This document shows, piece after piece, positions 20,514 to 29,080 of a DNA stretch of 35,956 bases. The stretch's first letter is position 1. Each line of letters opens with the position of its first letter. A program made the translations under genes and the position numbers. The notes under the pieces were generated by a model that saw only the letters and a list, made by a program, of their open reading frames with translations, did not search any database and had not been told where the DNA came from. Source of the DNA: a virus; the IMG/VR virus record IMGVR_UViG_3300044858_001379, positions 1 to 35,956 of that record. One strand, given 5' to 3'.

Positions 20514-21545
20514 TTACTGACCGACTGTTGATAGACCTATGTTGGATTGTTGGGCGGCGGCTAATGTTCCGCCTACTTCGAATGTTGCTTGGCGCCCACG
20601 TCGACGTTTGGCGATGCGTTGGGCTGCGGCTTGTTCGTTTGTGAATGTTCCAGCGAGGATGTCTTCTTGGGTTAGGGTTTGTTCGCCTTGGAGTGGTCGG
20701 AACAGTTGGGATTGTTGACCGATTTGTCCGAACGCTTGCTGGGCTTCTTGGGTGGTTACGCCCTGTTTGGCTAGTCCTGTCGCTTGGCTGGCGGTGAGTT
20801 GCATCCCGCTTTGGGTTTTTGCGGCAGCGGCGATGGTCGCTGCGCGGGCGCGTTGTTCTATTTCTATTCCAGATTTTTGTGGGTCTAGGAAGTAGGCGGC
20901 TAGGTCTGAGTCGGTTAGGTCTGGGACCATCATTTTGAGTTGGGTTAGAACTTCTGGTGAGGCTTGGGTGACTGCGTTGTAACCTTGTTGGACGCGGTTG
21001 CCGAGTTCGACTGGGGAGATGTCGTTGGCGATGAAGTTGGCGAAGTTGTCTTGGGAGTCGTAGAAGCCTCTTGGCATACCGAGGTTTTTCAACACTGTAG
21101 CGTATGACTGTTCTTGGTTGACATACTCAGCCTCAGACAATTCAGCCAAACCCTTCTTCACACGCTCAGCGTTACCTTTGAAACGTTGCTGATAGATAGG
21201 GTTCTGACGGACAGCACCAAACAAAGCATCAGCGTTCTTGACCAATGTGCTATCAGCAATAACCGCAGCGTTCAAGTCATTGAACAATCCATCCAAACCA
21301 TACCGCCGCAAAACAGCACGAAGTTCATCGGCGGCTGCACCACCACGAGGGAGAACGACACTGCCACCGCCACCGCCGCTTGTGGTCACAACGGGCGGGA
21401 TAACTGGGATGGTCGAAACAGGTGAATCAACTGGGTTGGCTAGTTCTTTCTCACTTGAAACAATGACAGGAATCTCAGCAGCCGCTTGACGTTCAGCCAT
21501 AATGCGAGCCTGACCAGGGTTGTCAGCAAAATTCATGTCAGACAT
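20514..21545 (-). CDS. Probable internal virion (ejection) protein, 343 aa
   Basis: This 343-aa protein has a Pro/Ser-rich N-terminus, a run of Gly (about 57-61) and a long helical body. Its C-terminal region (Q-S-Q-L-F-R-P-L-Q-G-E, then A-K-R-R-R-G-R-Q-A-T-F-E-V-G-G) resembles the basic/Gly ends of internal proteins of actinophages. It follows three other likely ejection genes. I infer it travels with the DNA or forms part of the inner core. No enzymatic motif is seen. About 140 bases without a gene separate it from the scaffold gene. Confidence 0.62.
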   Translation of the reverse strand: MSDMNFADNPGQARIMAERQAAAEIPVIVSSEKELANPVDSPVSTIPVIPPVVTTSGGGGGSVVLPRGGAAADELRAVLRRYGLDGLFNDLNAAVIADSTLVKNADALFGAVRQNPIYQQRFKGNAERVKKGLAELSEAEYVNQEQSYATVLKNLGMPRGFYDSQDNFANFIANDISPVELGNRVQQGYNAVTQASPEVLTQLKMMVPDLTDSDLAAYFLDPQKSGIEIEQRARAATIAAAAKTQSGMQLTASQATGLAKQGVTTQEAQQAFGQIGQQSQLFRPLQGEQTLTQEDILAGTFTNEQAAAQRIAKRRRGRQATFEVGGTLAAAQQSNIGLSTVGQ

Positions 21546-21550
21546 AACTA

Positions 21551-22462
21551 CTAACCTCTAATCTTTCCAAAGCCACGAGTAATCGTACTTGCAACATCCC
21601 TATACAAAGTCTTCGCCTCATTAGTTTCCTGCCACTCATCCATGCCACGAAGGAACCTACCCCACTCAGAAACATTCATCAACCGTGCCTCATTGGTATT
21701 CGGGTCCTGGTATGACAACAGTTTGCCCCACTTGTTTGGGTCGGTGAAATCGATAGTGTTCGCATCGATACCCAAAGTGCTTGCAGCAATAGCCCTATAA
21801 CCAGCAGTAGCCTGAGCAACAGTACGACCAGACTCCAACTGACCCTTCAACGCTGGATAAAGATTCTCAGCCGACTGACGGAAAGATTCCTTAACCTGCT
21901 CAGCAGTCAAAGTCTTGTTAATAAGACCTTTAGTAAAGGCTTCCGTTGTTGCATCATCCAGTTTTAAACCGTAATCAGAAGCATAACCAGCAATGGTTGT
22001 CGCATCTGCACCCTCAGTGATGGGTTCCCCAGCAGCAGTCCTACCAGTTTTAAGTAACTCAGCACCAACATAACGTGCAGTTTCGTTAACATCCCAAGCA
22101 TATTTAACTGCCTGAGTAGCAAGATTCATCGAAACGTTTTTGTCAACCTGATAACCCTGCTTGCCAATGTATGTTTCAATCTCAATCTGTTTAGCGCTGA
22201 TGTCGTTGGCAAGGGTGGTTGGGTCACTGTTCTGTTTTTCAATATAGGCACGCTCTTTAGCGTCCTTTGTTGACCACCAAACAGTTGATTTAATAACATT
22301 TTGAAAACGTTCTGGGGTATATTTTTCTTTAACAGCAGCATCAATAATTTTCTGCAACTCTGGTACAGCCTGATACAGGTCTGCTATCCAACCGAATTGT
22401 TCCTTGGCGTAATCGAACCATGCGGCGGTTCCCTTTGCTGGTGTAGATGTTTCTGTTGCCAT
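21551..22462 (-). CDS. Probable internal virion (ejection) protein, 303 aa
   Basis: The 303-aa protein is almost entirely helical, with A-W-F-D-Y-A-K-E-Q-F-G-W-I near the start and a C-terminal V-S-E-W-G-R-F-L-R-G-M-D-E-W-Q-E-T-N-E-A motif that I have seen at the ends of internal or tail-associated actinophage proteins. It lies between the 244-aa and 343-aa genes with gaps of only a few bases. The likely role is in the ejectosome that brings DNA into the host; a tape-measure-like role is the main alternative. Confidence 0.62.
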   Translation of the reverse strand: MATETSTPAKGTAAWFDYAKEQFGWIADLYQAVPELQKIIDAAVKEKYTPERFQNVIKSTVWWSTKDAKERAYIEKQNSDPTTLANDISAKQIEIETYIGKQGYQVDKNVSMNLATQAVKYAWDVNETARYVGAELLKTGRTAAGEPITEGADATTIAGYASDYGLKLDDATTEAFTKGLINKTLTAEQVKESFRQSAENLYPALKGQLESGRTVAQATAGYRAIAASTLGIDANTIDFTDPNKWGKLLSYQDPNTNEARLMNVSEWGRFLRGMDEWQETNEAKTLYRDVASTITRGFGKIRG

Positions 22463-22464
22463 GA

Positions 22465-23199
22465 TTATCCTTGCATCAAATCTGATAACGAACTAATATA
22501 CGAAAGATAGTCGCTTGCTTCAGCCTCAACAGGTGCCGCTTTGCGGGTTTGTTCTTGGGCGAACACCCCAGCATCGGGAGCCTGAGTAACGGTTCCACCA
22601 ACAGCGGCTTGTTGTTGATACGTTTTTTCTAAACCTTGATAGGTGGTAACAAGTTTCATCAAATCCTGCTCAGGCAAAGTCCTGCCGATAACGGACTGTG
22701 AGGCTTTAGTAAACACGGTTTTCAAATCTTCTGGGTTTGTCAAACGATATGTTGGCAAACTTGTTCCAGCGCCAGTTAGTTGAGGAACTGTTGTTAAATA
22801 TGTTAAAGCATCATCAACGTTTTTCCCTCTTGTCGGACTGTTTGGGTCGACGTTTAAAGCGTTGATTCTACCTAGCGCAAGTTTAAAATATTTGATGGTG
22901 TTTGAATCGAATCGGTCGCCCAGTGTTCTTGGTTTGAATCCAGGGAAAGCAACCTGTAATTGGCTTTGGAGTGCAATCACTTTGTCTTTTGAAAGGGTAT
23001 TGAGAATCTGCCAGTCGTCGTTGGTGAAGGCGTAAGGTGTCGTTGGGTCTGAAAATTTGTCGGATGCAGGCGGTTTATAGTTTGGGTCTATACCACCCGC
23101 GAAACCACCACCAGCGACATCAATCGATGCAGTTGATTTTACAGGTTCGCAGACACCAGTAATTGGGTTTGCTACAAATCCCTCTGGACATTCAGCCAT
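22465..23199 (-). CDS. Probable internal virion protein with Cys-motif N-terminus
   Basis: The 244-aa protein begins M-A-E-C-P-E-G-F-V-A-N-P-I-T-G-V-C-E-P-V, a CPxGFxxxPxTGxC motif seen at the start of some phage structural proteins, then a Gly-rich linker. A helical region with W-Q-I-L-N-T-L-S and K-A-S-Q-S-V-I-G-R-T-L-P-E-Q-D-L-M-K-L-V-T-T-Y-Q follows. It is tightly placed after the giant 1826-aa gene. It probably forms a complex with it and the next two proteins. Confidence 0.62.
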   Translation of the reverse strand: MAECPEGFVANPITGVCEPVKSTASIDVAGGGFAGGIDPNYKPPASDKFSDPTTPYAFTNDDWQILNTLSKDKVIALQSQLQVAFPGFKPRTLGDRFDSNTIKYFKLALGRINALNVDPNSPTRGKNVDDALTYLTTVPQLTGAGTSLPTYRLTNPEDLKTVFTKASQSVIGRTLPEQDLMKLVTTYQGLEKTYQQQAAVGGTVTQAPDAGVFAQEQTRKAAPVEAEASDYLSYISSLSDLMQG

Positions 23200-23201
23200 A
23201 T

Positions 23202-26200
23202 CTACATTCCTATTTCTACTGGGTCAAATTCGCGTGAAAGAACATTCTCCCACAAACCAAGAAATTCAGGATACTTTACCGCTAGAGCAGCGCCATTGGT
23301 GGTCAAGTCGGCACGCATATCAAGAGATGCTTTGACCGTTTTCCAACTCTCGTTAGCCAAAGCAGGGTTGTCTTTGATGGCTTGAGCAATATAGGAAGTG
23401 CGGTAATCCCAATACTTTTTGAGAGCCTCACCCGCAGGCAGTTTGGTAATTTTAGGGTCAAGCACCATTTCGGACAGTTGACGCAACTGGTTTTTCGCAT
23501 CCATTTCCCTGGCATTAGCCTTGCTATCCCACATAGGGAACTGTTGTTTAAGACCTTCTGATGTCATTTTCATTTCCGACGTATAGGTTTCAGACCTCAT
23601 GGTTTGCTGTGGGGTCAAGCCCTGCTCCCTGCCACGAGCCAACAAACTGTCTTTTGCGTTGTTGTATACGGTCCAAGCAAGACCATTCAAAGCATCATCT
23701 TGGCGTTTCTTCAGTTCTTTAGGGGTACGCTTGCCGACAGCACGCTGTTCACCGTAGGCTTTAGGGTCGTACTCGCCTTCTTGTGGTCCGAGGTAGCCAG
23801 CCACCAGCGGATACTTGTCAAGAAGGTCAGAGTTCTTTCTGTTCCATTCAGCGAACTCTTTGGTTGCTTGCATGCCTGGCAGGGATTTGGTTGAACCTGC
23901 CAAATAAATCCAAGCGTCGTTACCGTATTTGGTCAAAAACTCTAGGACACCATCAGCATATGTTCCGCCCGCTTCCATGCGTTTGTCGGTGATGGCTCGC
24001 AGGTCATCCATGACCGCACCAGAGGTGACGTTTTCTGAACCGAGGTCGGTGTAGTACTTGGTCATTGATGCACCTGGCAACATGATTTTGAAGAAAGACT
24101 TCAGTGCCAGCGCAACGTCTGCTTTGGTTTGGGTATTATCAAGAAGCGTATTACGTTCATCGATTGTCAAAGGCGTATTGCTGCTGTTCGATGCGATGTT
24201 GGTAAGCACAGCATTCAACGTTGTTGCCCGAATACTGTCATTTTGTTCTGTGGCGAACATCGCCTGAAGGTTGGTTATTAGGTCGAACTCTGTTCCGCCA
24301 CGTGCCAACGATGCACCCGAAGCAATCAAACCCTGACCCCATGCAGGGACAAGATAGTCAGCCAAATTAGACCGAACCGCTGGGTCGCCAAACGGAAACA
24401 CAAGATTCCTCGTTGCAGCAAATGCCTCGTTCTTTGGCAAAACAGAGTCCATAACCATCGCACCAAGACCAAAGAATCCTGGGACAGCAGAGCCAAGCAG
24501 CGTCAAGTTCTTTGTTGATATTTGTTCTTGGGCGTTTAAGCCAAGCATCCTGTACACCTCACGAGAAAACGGCAAAGCAACCGCCTGCTGATTGGTGTCT
24601 TCGTCTGTGTAGATAATTCCTCTGCCTGGTTCTCCACCAGCCCAAGATGGAAGTTCAGCGCCCGTTAATCCCTCTTTGGCTAAGCGTGCCTTTTCAAGCA
24701 ACGTTGGCTGTGTCGCCATTTGACGCATCCATACCGACCATTGTTCACGCCACGCATCGAAGAACCCAAACAACAGGGAGTGCCGTGCACCGAAATAGGA
24801 TTTCTTTGCGGAGTCATATAGCACATCTGACATGAACTTGTCACCGTACATTGTTCCAAGAATTTCCACTTGTTTGCGTGTCGCAGTTCCTTGCGCTAAT
24901 GACAGTTGTGATTCAATGGAATCTTTCAAAAATTTGGGTGCATCACTGGCATCGATAGCCTCAAACATTTTTTGTGCTTCTGCTGGGTCCATAGCAGGAA
25001 TAAGTTCTTGAATACGCTTCCATTTCATGTACTGTTCAAGCGGACCGCGAGCATATTTTGCTGACACATCACGATAAAGACTAAAGTTTTTGGTAAGAAA
25101 ATTAGATTTCATCGCTTGTTGAGCCTGCATTTCAACGCGATTAAACGGCGCCGCTTTTGCTGACTCTGGATTGGTCAAAAGATTCTGTTTAACCCACAGT
25201 TTGAACTCTTCCGTAGCCTCATAGATGTGACGTGAAGTAGATGTCCTATCAGCCCAACTAAGTTTTGCCGCGATTCTTTGACCATCTAGTTCGCCAGTAG
25301 CAATTGTTTCAATAAGTTTCGGGTCGTTTGCAACTCTGGTTGTGATGTCCGAATAGATTGTTGCCACCCACTGGGTGTTGCCATCTATCTGTGTTAACGG
25401 GAACATGGTGCTCATAGCATCAGCGCCTTGTGCTTTAAGAACTTTTTTGTAGTAACGGTCAAATAATGGTTTAAGGTCGCCGTTGAGGAATCGTTCTGGT
25501 AGTTGGTCGATTGCGGCTTTGCCACCAGCCAACAATGTTTTTGCTACTTCACGATAAATCGGGTCTTCGGACATGGAAACAATATCGCGTGATGTCCCAG
25601 TAACCCAGTTTTTGTTCTGCTTGCTATTTGGGTTGATGACCATACCGTTAATATCAACGTCTTTAAACGCTGCTTCGGTAATGTTCGAACGTTCGTAACG
25701 TGCTATCCGTGGGTCAAGACGGTCCCTAGCCATCAAACCTTCAGCCAGTTCGGTAAGTTTTCTTCCAGTTCCAGGGAGTGATTCTGTAGCCCTGTTTTCG
25801 AATACGGCAATTTGTTTAAGAATATCTTGCCTTGTGCCGTAACTTGCTTCAATAGCGTCAATAAGTTGCTGTGTTTGGGAAACTGTGTTTGTTTCACCGA
25901 TGGCAGCGCGACTCATTTCGTTTTTTAGTTTTGAATACAAAGTATCAAGATGGTCGGCAATTGGAATAAGTTTGTGGGCTTCTTTGCTGGAAATGAGTAG
26001 GTCGCCAGCGGTGTTGTAGTTGACATATCCGTATGCTCCCCATACTTTGAATGTGTCCATACCAAAAGATTGTGTGGCAGCGATACGCAGCATTTCGTCT
26101 GGGAGGATTCTTGTTACCATTCGTATTGGCAGTGGTGCTCCAAGGGCAATCGGTTTTAAATAACCAGTTTGGATTCTTTGAAGTTTTTCTATCAGTGTTG

Positions 26201-28682
26201 GTTGCAACAACTTTTCTATTTTCGGGTCGCCACGAAAAGGTTTAAAAACTTTCCACAAGTTTGTTGTTTCGCGGATAACTTGTTGCAGGTTTTCTGGGGA
26301 AACCATCATAAAACCTTTTGCCATAAAATCATTTAGTCGAATGACTTCACCAGTACCATCATCGAACCACGGTGTTGGGTATGCCTGACCGATGGCGTCC
26401 ATTGACCACTGTTCTACGCCGTCGTTCCATCCAGACCATTTAGCAACGTCATCAATCCATTCTTCTGGAACACCATTTTTTCTTAATACTGGGGCGATAA
26501 CCGTTTTCTGAAACTTGTCTGCCAATTCAAAACGTCGTGATGTTTCCCCGTTGACAGACGCTTTGATGAGGTCGGAAAGCATTTCATACTTTTCTTTCTT
26601 GGGGACCTTCATAATGGTCATCAAACGATTAGCGTCGTTCACTGAAGCCATCGGGTCTTCGAAAGAAAAGAATGTGCTTTGTGGCATGGTCGCAAATTGG
26701 CGTGTTCTGCCAGATGACCATTGTGCTATTTGTGTTCCTGTTTGCTGAATGATTGGTTTAAGAACACCTGGAACTTCAAATACGCTGTATAGCGGGTCGC
26801 CACTATATACTGCTTCACGCAATACTTTGTGTACCTCTTTCAGGTCAACGGCTTTCCCTGCTGCCTTTGCAACGTCAACAATTTCTTGAATTTTTGCTGC
26901 GGCACCAATCGGAACGTTGCCAAGGAACGCATCGTATAGTTGCCCAACGTTGTCAAATGATGAAAGTTTTTCTAATGCTCTGCGACCATCAGCGTAGAAC
27001 GGCATGTAGTCAATGTTCTTTGGGTTGATGCGCATTGTTCCATCAGCCTGGTCGATGATGCCCATGTTTTCCCTGATTGCCACTCTGCTACCTGCTGGGG
27101 AAAGGTATTTGGGGGAAGGTGGCATGTCGAGTGCTTTGAGGGTTTGACCTCCAATCGATTGCTGTGCAAGTTCTTCTGCTGCCATCTGCACATCGCGAGG
27201 AAGCATTGTTCCCCTTGGAAGAATATCTACACCTGGGGAGATGTTAACGATGTCGCCAACATCGTCGGAAAGTCCTGCTGCTCGACGTTCTGCCGCCCAT
27301 GCTTCTCTAACAATTTCTGCTGCCTTACCTTCAAGTACGCCAAGTGCTGCAACCCTGGAAAGTTTGTAGGTGTCCATGAGCAACCTGAGTGGGTCGCCAA
27401 AAAGCGATGGGTCAGTTGCCGCAGTGAAAGTTCCATCGACAATTCCAGAAAGCATGTTTGCCGCGTAGCCATTGCGGTCTATGTAGCCTTCTTTGATAAA
27501 AGGTTCTGCTACTGCCCGTCCAACAGTGAAGGTCTTTCCACCGACCTGTGGGAGACCAGCATCGTGAGCACGAATTGCTTCTTCCATTGCTTTGCCTTCT
27601 GGGAAGAATCCGCTACCAATATCAATTTTTTCTCCCGCGAAAGCCTGCATAGCAATTTGGCTTAATATGTTTCCCTTGATAACTATGTTGTTGTAGTCGT
27701 CCCATGTTTCTTCATCCATGATTGGGAGACTTTGTACACCAAGAGATGACAGTGCACCTGGGTGTGTCATTGCAAATTCGAGAGTTCCTTTTGTGTATTG
27801 TGCGGCAGCAGCAAGACCAGTTGTGACTGCCCGCGTCACAGCCTTTCCTGGTTTACTTAACTGACCAACAGTGCCAGCAATATCAACTGGACCAATCGAG
27901 TCGGGGACAGCATAGGAAACAATTTTTGGGACCACACCCAATGCGGCGACAGTCCCCGATAATTGGGATTTAAATGTTTCTGTTAACGAGCCAGCCATCG
28001 AGTCCAAACTCCATGCGTTTGGTCGTGCCGAAGAAGAAATTTCTGCGTCAAAGATTTCTTTTAATTTAGGAAACTTTGCTCCCAGGTCCTCATACGGGAA
28101 AAAGGAACCAGGTATTCTTTTGCCTTCCATATCAACATATTGTTGAGAAACGTTTTTGGTTGTAAGTTCTTGCCACTCTTCTGGCGTTTTAGACAAATAC
28201 AGTTTGACAATTTGGGGTTGCGTTAAAGATAAAAGGTCTGTTGCTTTTTCTACGGTTTCTGGTACAGGGATTCTGCGTACGTATCCACCTGGGTCTACCT
28301 CGTCCCACCAGTCTGGAATGTTTTCGTGGCGGGTAGCCATTTCTCGTTGGTCGATTTGCAACAAGTCATACAAGGTAAAATTGGGTTTTGCTTTTGGTGT
28401 TGGGGTTGCGCCTTTTACAAGGTCGTAACGATTGTTTAATTCCAGGTGGGCAAGTTGTGCTTGTTTGGCAGCGTTCCTGTGGACCAGACTCATGTCAATT
28501 TTTGTTTCTGACAATCCCAGTGCGGCTGTCACTTCTGGGTTGGTGTAATAGCCGCCGTTGGCTGCTTTGCCTAAACGGTCTGCTGTGTCTGCCGTGAACT
28601 GCTGTGGGTATTGTTCGCGTTTTGCGCGGAGTGCTACCGCTTCGTTGTGTTCGGCTTCAAGTTGTTGCTGAGTTTTTCTCAT
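23202..28682 (-). CDS. Giant internal virion (ejection) protein, 1826 aa
   Basis: One uninterrupted frame of 1826 residues, the largest gene here (15% of the window). It is mostly helical with scattered amphipathic stretches (for example about 225-310, including G-T-V-A-A-L-G-V-V-P-K-I) and a hydrophobic stretch near the C-terminus (L-L-G-S-A-V-P-G-F-F-G-L-G-A-M). I see no catalytic motif, no Walker box and no T7-like RNA polymerase signatures. Its size and position after portal resemble large ejection proteins (T7 gp16 type) or giant virion proteins co-injected with DNA. A tape measure is less likely because no long-tail genes (tail tube, chaperones) are present. Confidence 0.7.
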   Translation of the reverse strand: MRKTQQQLEAEHNEAVALRAKREQYPQQFTADTADRLGKAANGGYYTNPEVTAALGLSETKIDMSLVHRNAAKQAQLAHLELNNRYDLVKGATPTPKAKPNFTLYDLLQIDQREMATRHENIPDWWDEVDPGGYVRRIPVPETVEKATDLLSLTQPQIVKLYLSKTPEEWQELTTKNVSQQYVDMEGKRIPGSFFPYEDLGAKFPKLKEIFDAEISSSARPNAWSLDSMAGSLTETFKSQLSGTVAALGVVPKIVSYAVPDSIGPVDIAGTVGQLSKPGKAVTRAVTTGLAAAAQYTKGTLEFAMTHPGALSSLGVQSLPIMDEETWDDYNNIVIKGNILSQIAMQAFAGEKIDIGSGFFPEGKAMEEAIRAHDAGLPQVGGKTFTVGRAVAEPFIKEGYIDRNGYAANMLSGIVDGTFTAATDPSLFGDPLRLLMDTYKLSRVAALGVLEGKAAEIVREAWAAERRAAGLSDDVGDIVNISPGVDILPRGTMLPRDVQMAAEELAQQSIGGQTLKALDMPPSPKYLSPAGSRVAIRENMGIIDQADGTMRINPKNIDYMPFYADGRRALEKLSSFDNVGQLYDAFLGNVPIGAAAKIQEIVDVAKAAGKAVDLKEVHKVLREAVYSGDPLYSVFEVPGVLKPIIQQTGTQIAQWSSGRTRQFATMPQSTFFSFEDPMASVNDANRLMTIMKVPKKEKYEMLSDLIKASVNGETSRRFELADKFQKTVIAPVLRKNGVPEEWIDDVAKWSGWNDGVEQWSMDAIGQAYPTPWFDDGTGEVIRLNDFMAKGFMMVSPENLQQVIRETTNLWKVFKPFRGDPKIEKLLQPTLIEKLQRIQTGYLKPIALGAPLPIRMVTRILPDEMLRIAATQSFGMDTFKVWGAYGYVNYNTAGDLLISSKEAHKLIPIADHLDTLYSKLKNEMSRAAIGETNTVSQTQQLIDAIEASYGTRQDILKQIAVFENRATESLPGTGRKLTELAEGLMARDRLDPRIARYERSNITEAAFKDVDINGMVINPNSKQNKNWVTGTSRDIVSMSEDPIYREVAKTLLAGGKAAIDQLPERFLNGDLKPLFDRYYKKVLKAQGADAMSTMFPLTQIDGNTQWVATIYSDITTRVANDPKLIETIATGELDGQRIAAKLSWADRTSTSRHIYEATEEFKLWVKQNLLTNPESAKAAPFNRVEMQAQQAMKSNFLTKNFSLYRDVSAKYARGPLEQYMKWKRIQELIPAMDPAEAQKMFEAIDASDAPKFLKDSIESQLSLAQGTATRKQVEILGTMYGDKFMSDVLYDSAKKSYFGARHSLLFGFFDAWREQWSVWMRQMATQPTLLEKARLAKEGLTGAELPSWAGGEPGRGIIYTDEDTNQQAVALPFSREVYRMLGLNAQEQISTKNLTLLGSAVPGFFGLGAMVMDSVLPKNEAFAATRNLVFPFGDPAVRSNLADYLVPAWGQGLIASGASLARGGTEFDLITNLQAMFATEQNDSIRATTLNAVLTNIASNSSNTPLTIDERNTLLDNTQTKADVALALKSFFKIMLPGASMTKYYTDLGSENVTSGAVMDDLRAITDKRMEAGGTYADGVLEFLTKYGNDAWIYLAGSTKSLPGMQATKEFAEWNRKNSDLLDKYPLVAGYLGPQEGEYDPKAYGEQRAVGKRTPKELKKRQDDALNGLAWTVYNNAKDSLLARGREQGLTPQQTMRSETYTSEMKMTSEGLKQQFPMWDSKANAREMDAKNQLRQLSEMVLDPKITKLPAGEALKKYWDYRTSYIAQAIKDNPALANESWKTVKASLDMRADLTTNGAALAVKYPEFLGLWENVLSREFDPVEIGM

Positions 28683-29080
28683 TAGATAGGTTGGTTCTCT
28701 AGTTCAAGCAGCAATTGAAACACTGCTGTGTTTGGGAACTTAGAGTACACGTATCGAACTTGGTTAATGAGGTCTTCTCGTGAGCCAGGTTGCAACGATG
28801 CGGGCATCGCAGGTGGTAATGCCTCCATCCCTGCGCCCATGCCCATCGGGTTTCCCATTGTTACTGGTTCTGTTGGACGTTCCGTTGGTCGGTCTAGTGG
28901 TCCGAACGCGCCTGGTGCAATAGTTGGTCGTTGTGTAGCGGTTGGTGCTACAGGTGCGGCTGGTGCCCCCATTGGTACTGCGCGTTGTGCAGCGATTTGT
29001 TTTCCTGCTTCACCGTAGGTTTGTCCTGGGACTGCTGTTGCTGCCATGTTCAAATCTGTCCGCTGTCCGTATGCTGCCAT
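28682..29080 (-). CDS. Small Pro/Ala/Met-rich virion-associated protein (132 aa)
   Basis: The protein has Q-T-Y-G-E-A-G-K-Q-I-A-A-Q-R-A-V-P-M-G near the start, a disordered Pro/Ala/Gly/Met stretch with R-P-T-E-R-P-T-E-P-V-T, and a C-terminal helix V-R-Y-V-Y-S-K-F-P-N-T-A-V-F-Q-L-L-L-E-L. The YGEAG-Q-AAQRAVP start and the RPTEPVT segment are familiar from small genes next to portal in aquatic podoviruses. It probably bridges portal and internal proteins, by context only. Confidence 0.7.
   Translation of the reverse strand: MAAYGQRTDLNMAATAVPGQTYGEAGKQIAAQRAVPMGAPAAPVAPTATQRPTIAPGAFGPLDRPTERPTEPVTMGNPMGMGAGMEALPPAMPASLQPGSREDLINQVRYVYSKFPNTAVFQLLLELENQPI

Noticed and set aside
27144-27665. Plus-strand frame of 173 residues inside the giant gene
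   Set aside because: It is Cys- and Phe-rich without a plausible fold and lies antisense to a continuous 1826-codon gene.
23202-28682. Giant protein as an N4-like virion RNA polymerase
   Set aside because: The N4-like capsid type made this worth checking, but no T7-like polymerase motifs were seen; only structure prediction could reopen it.
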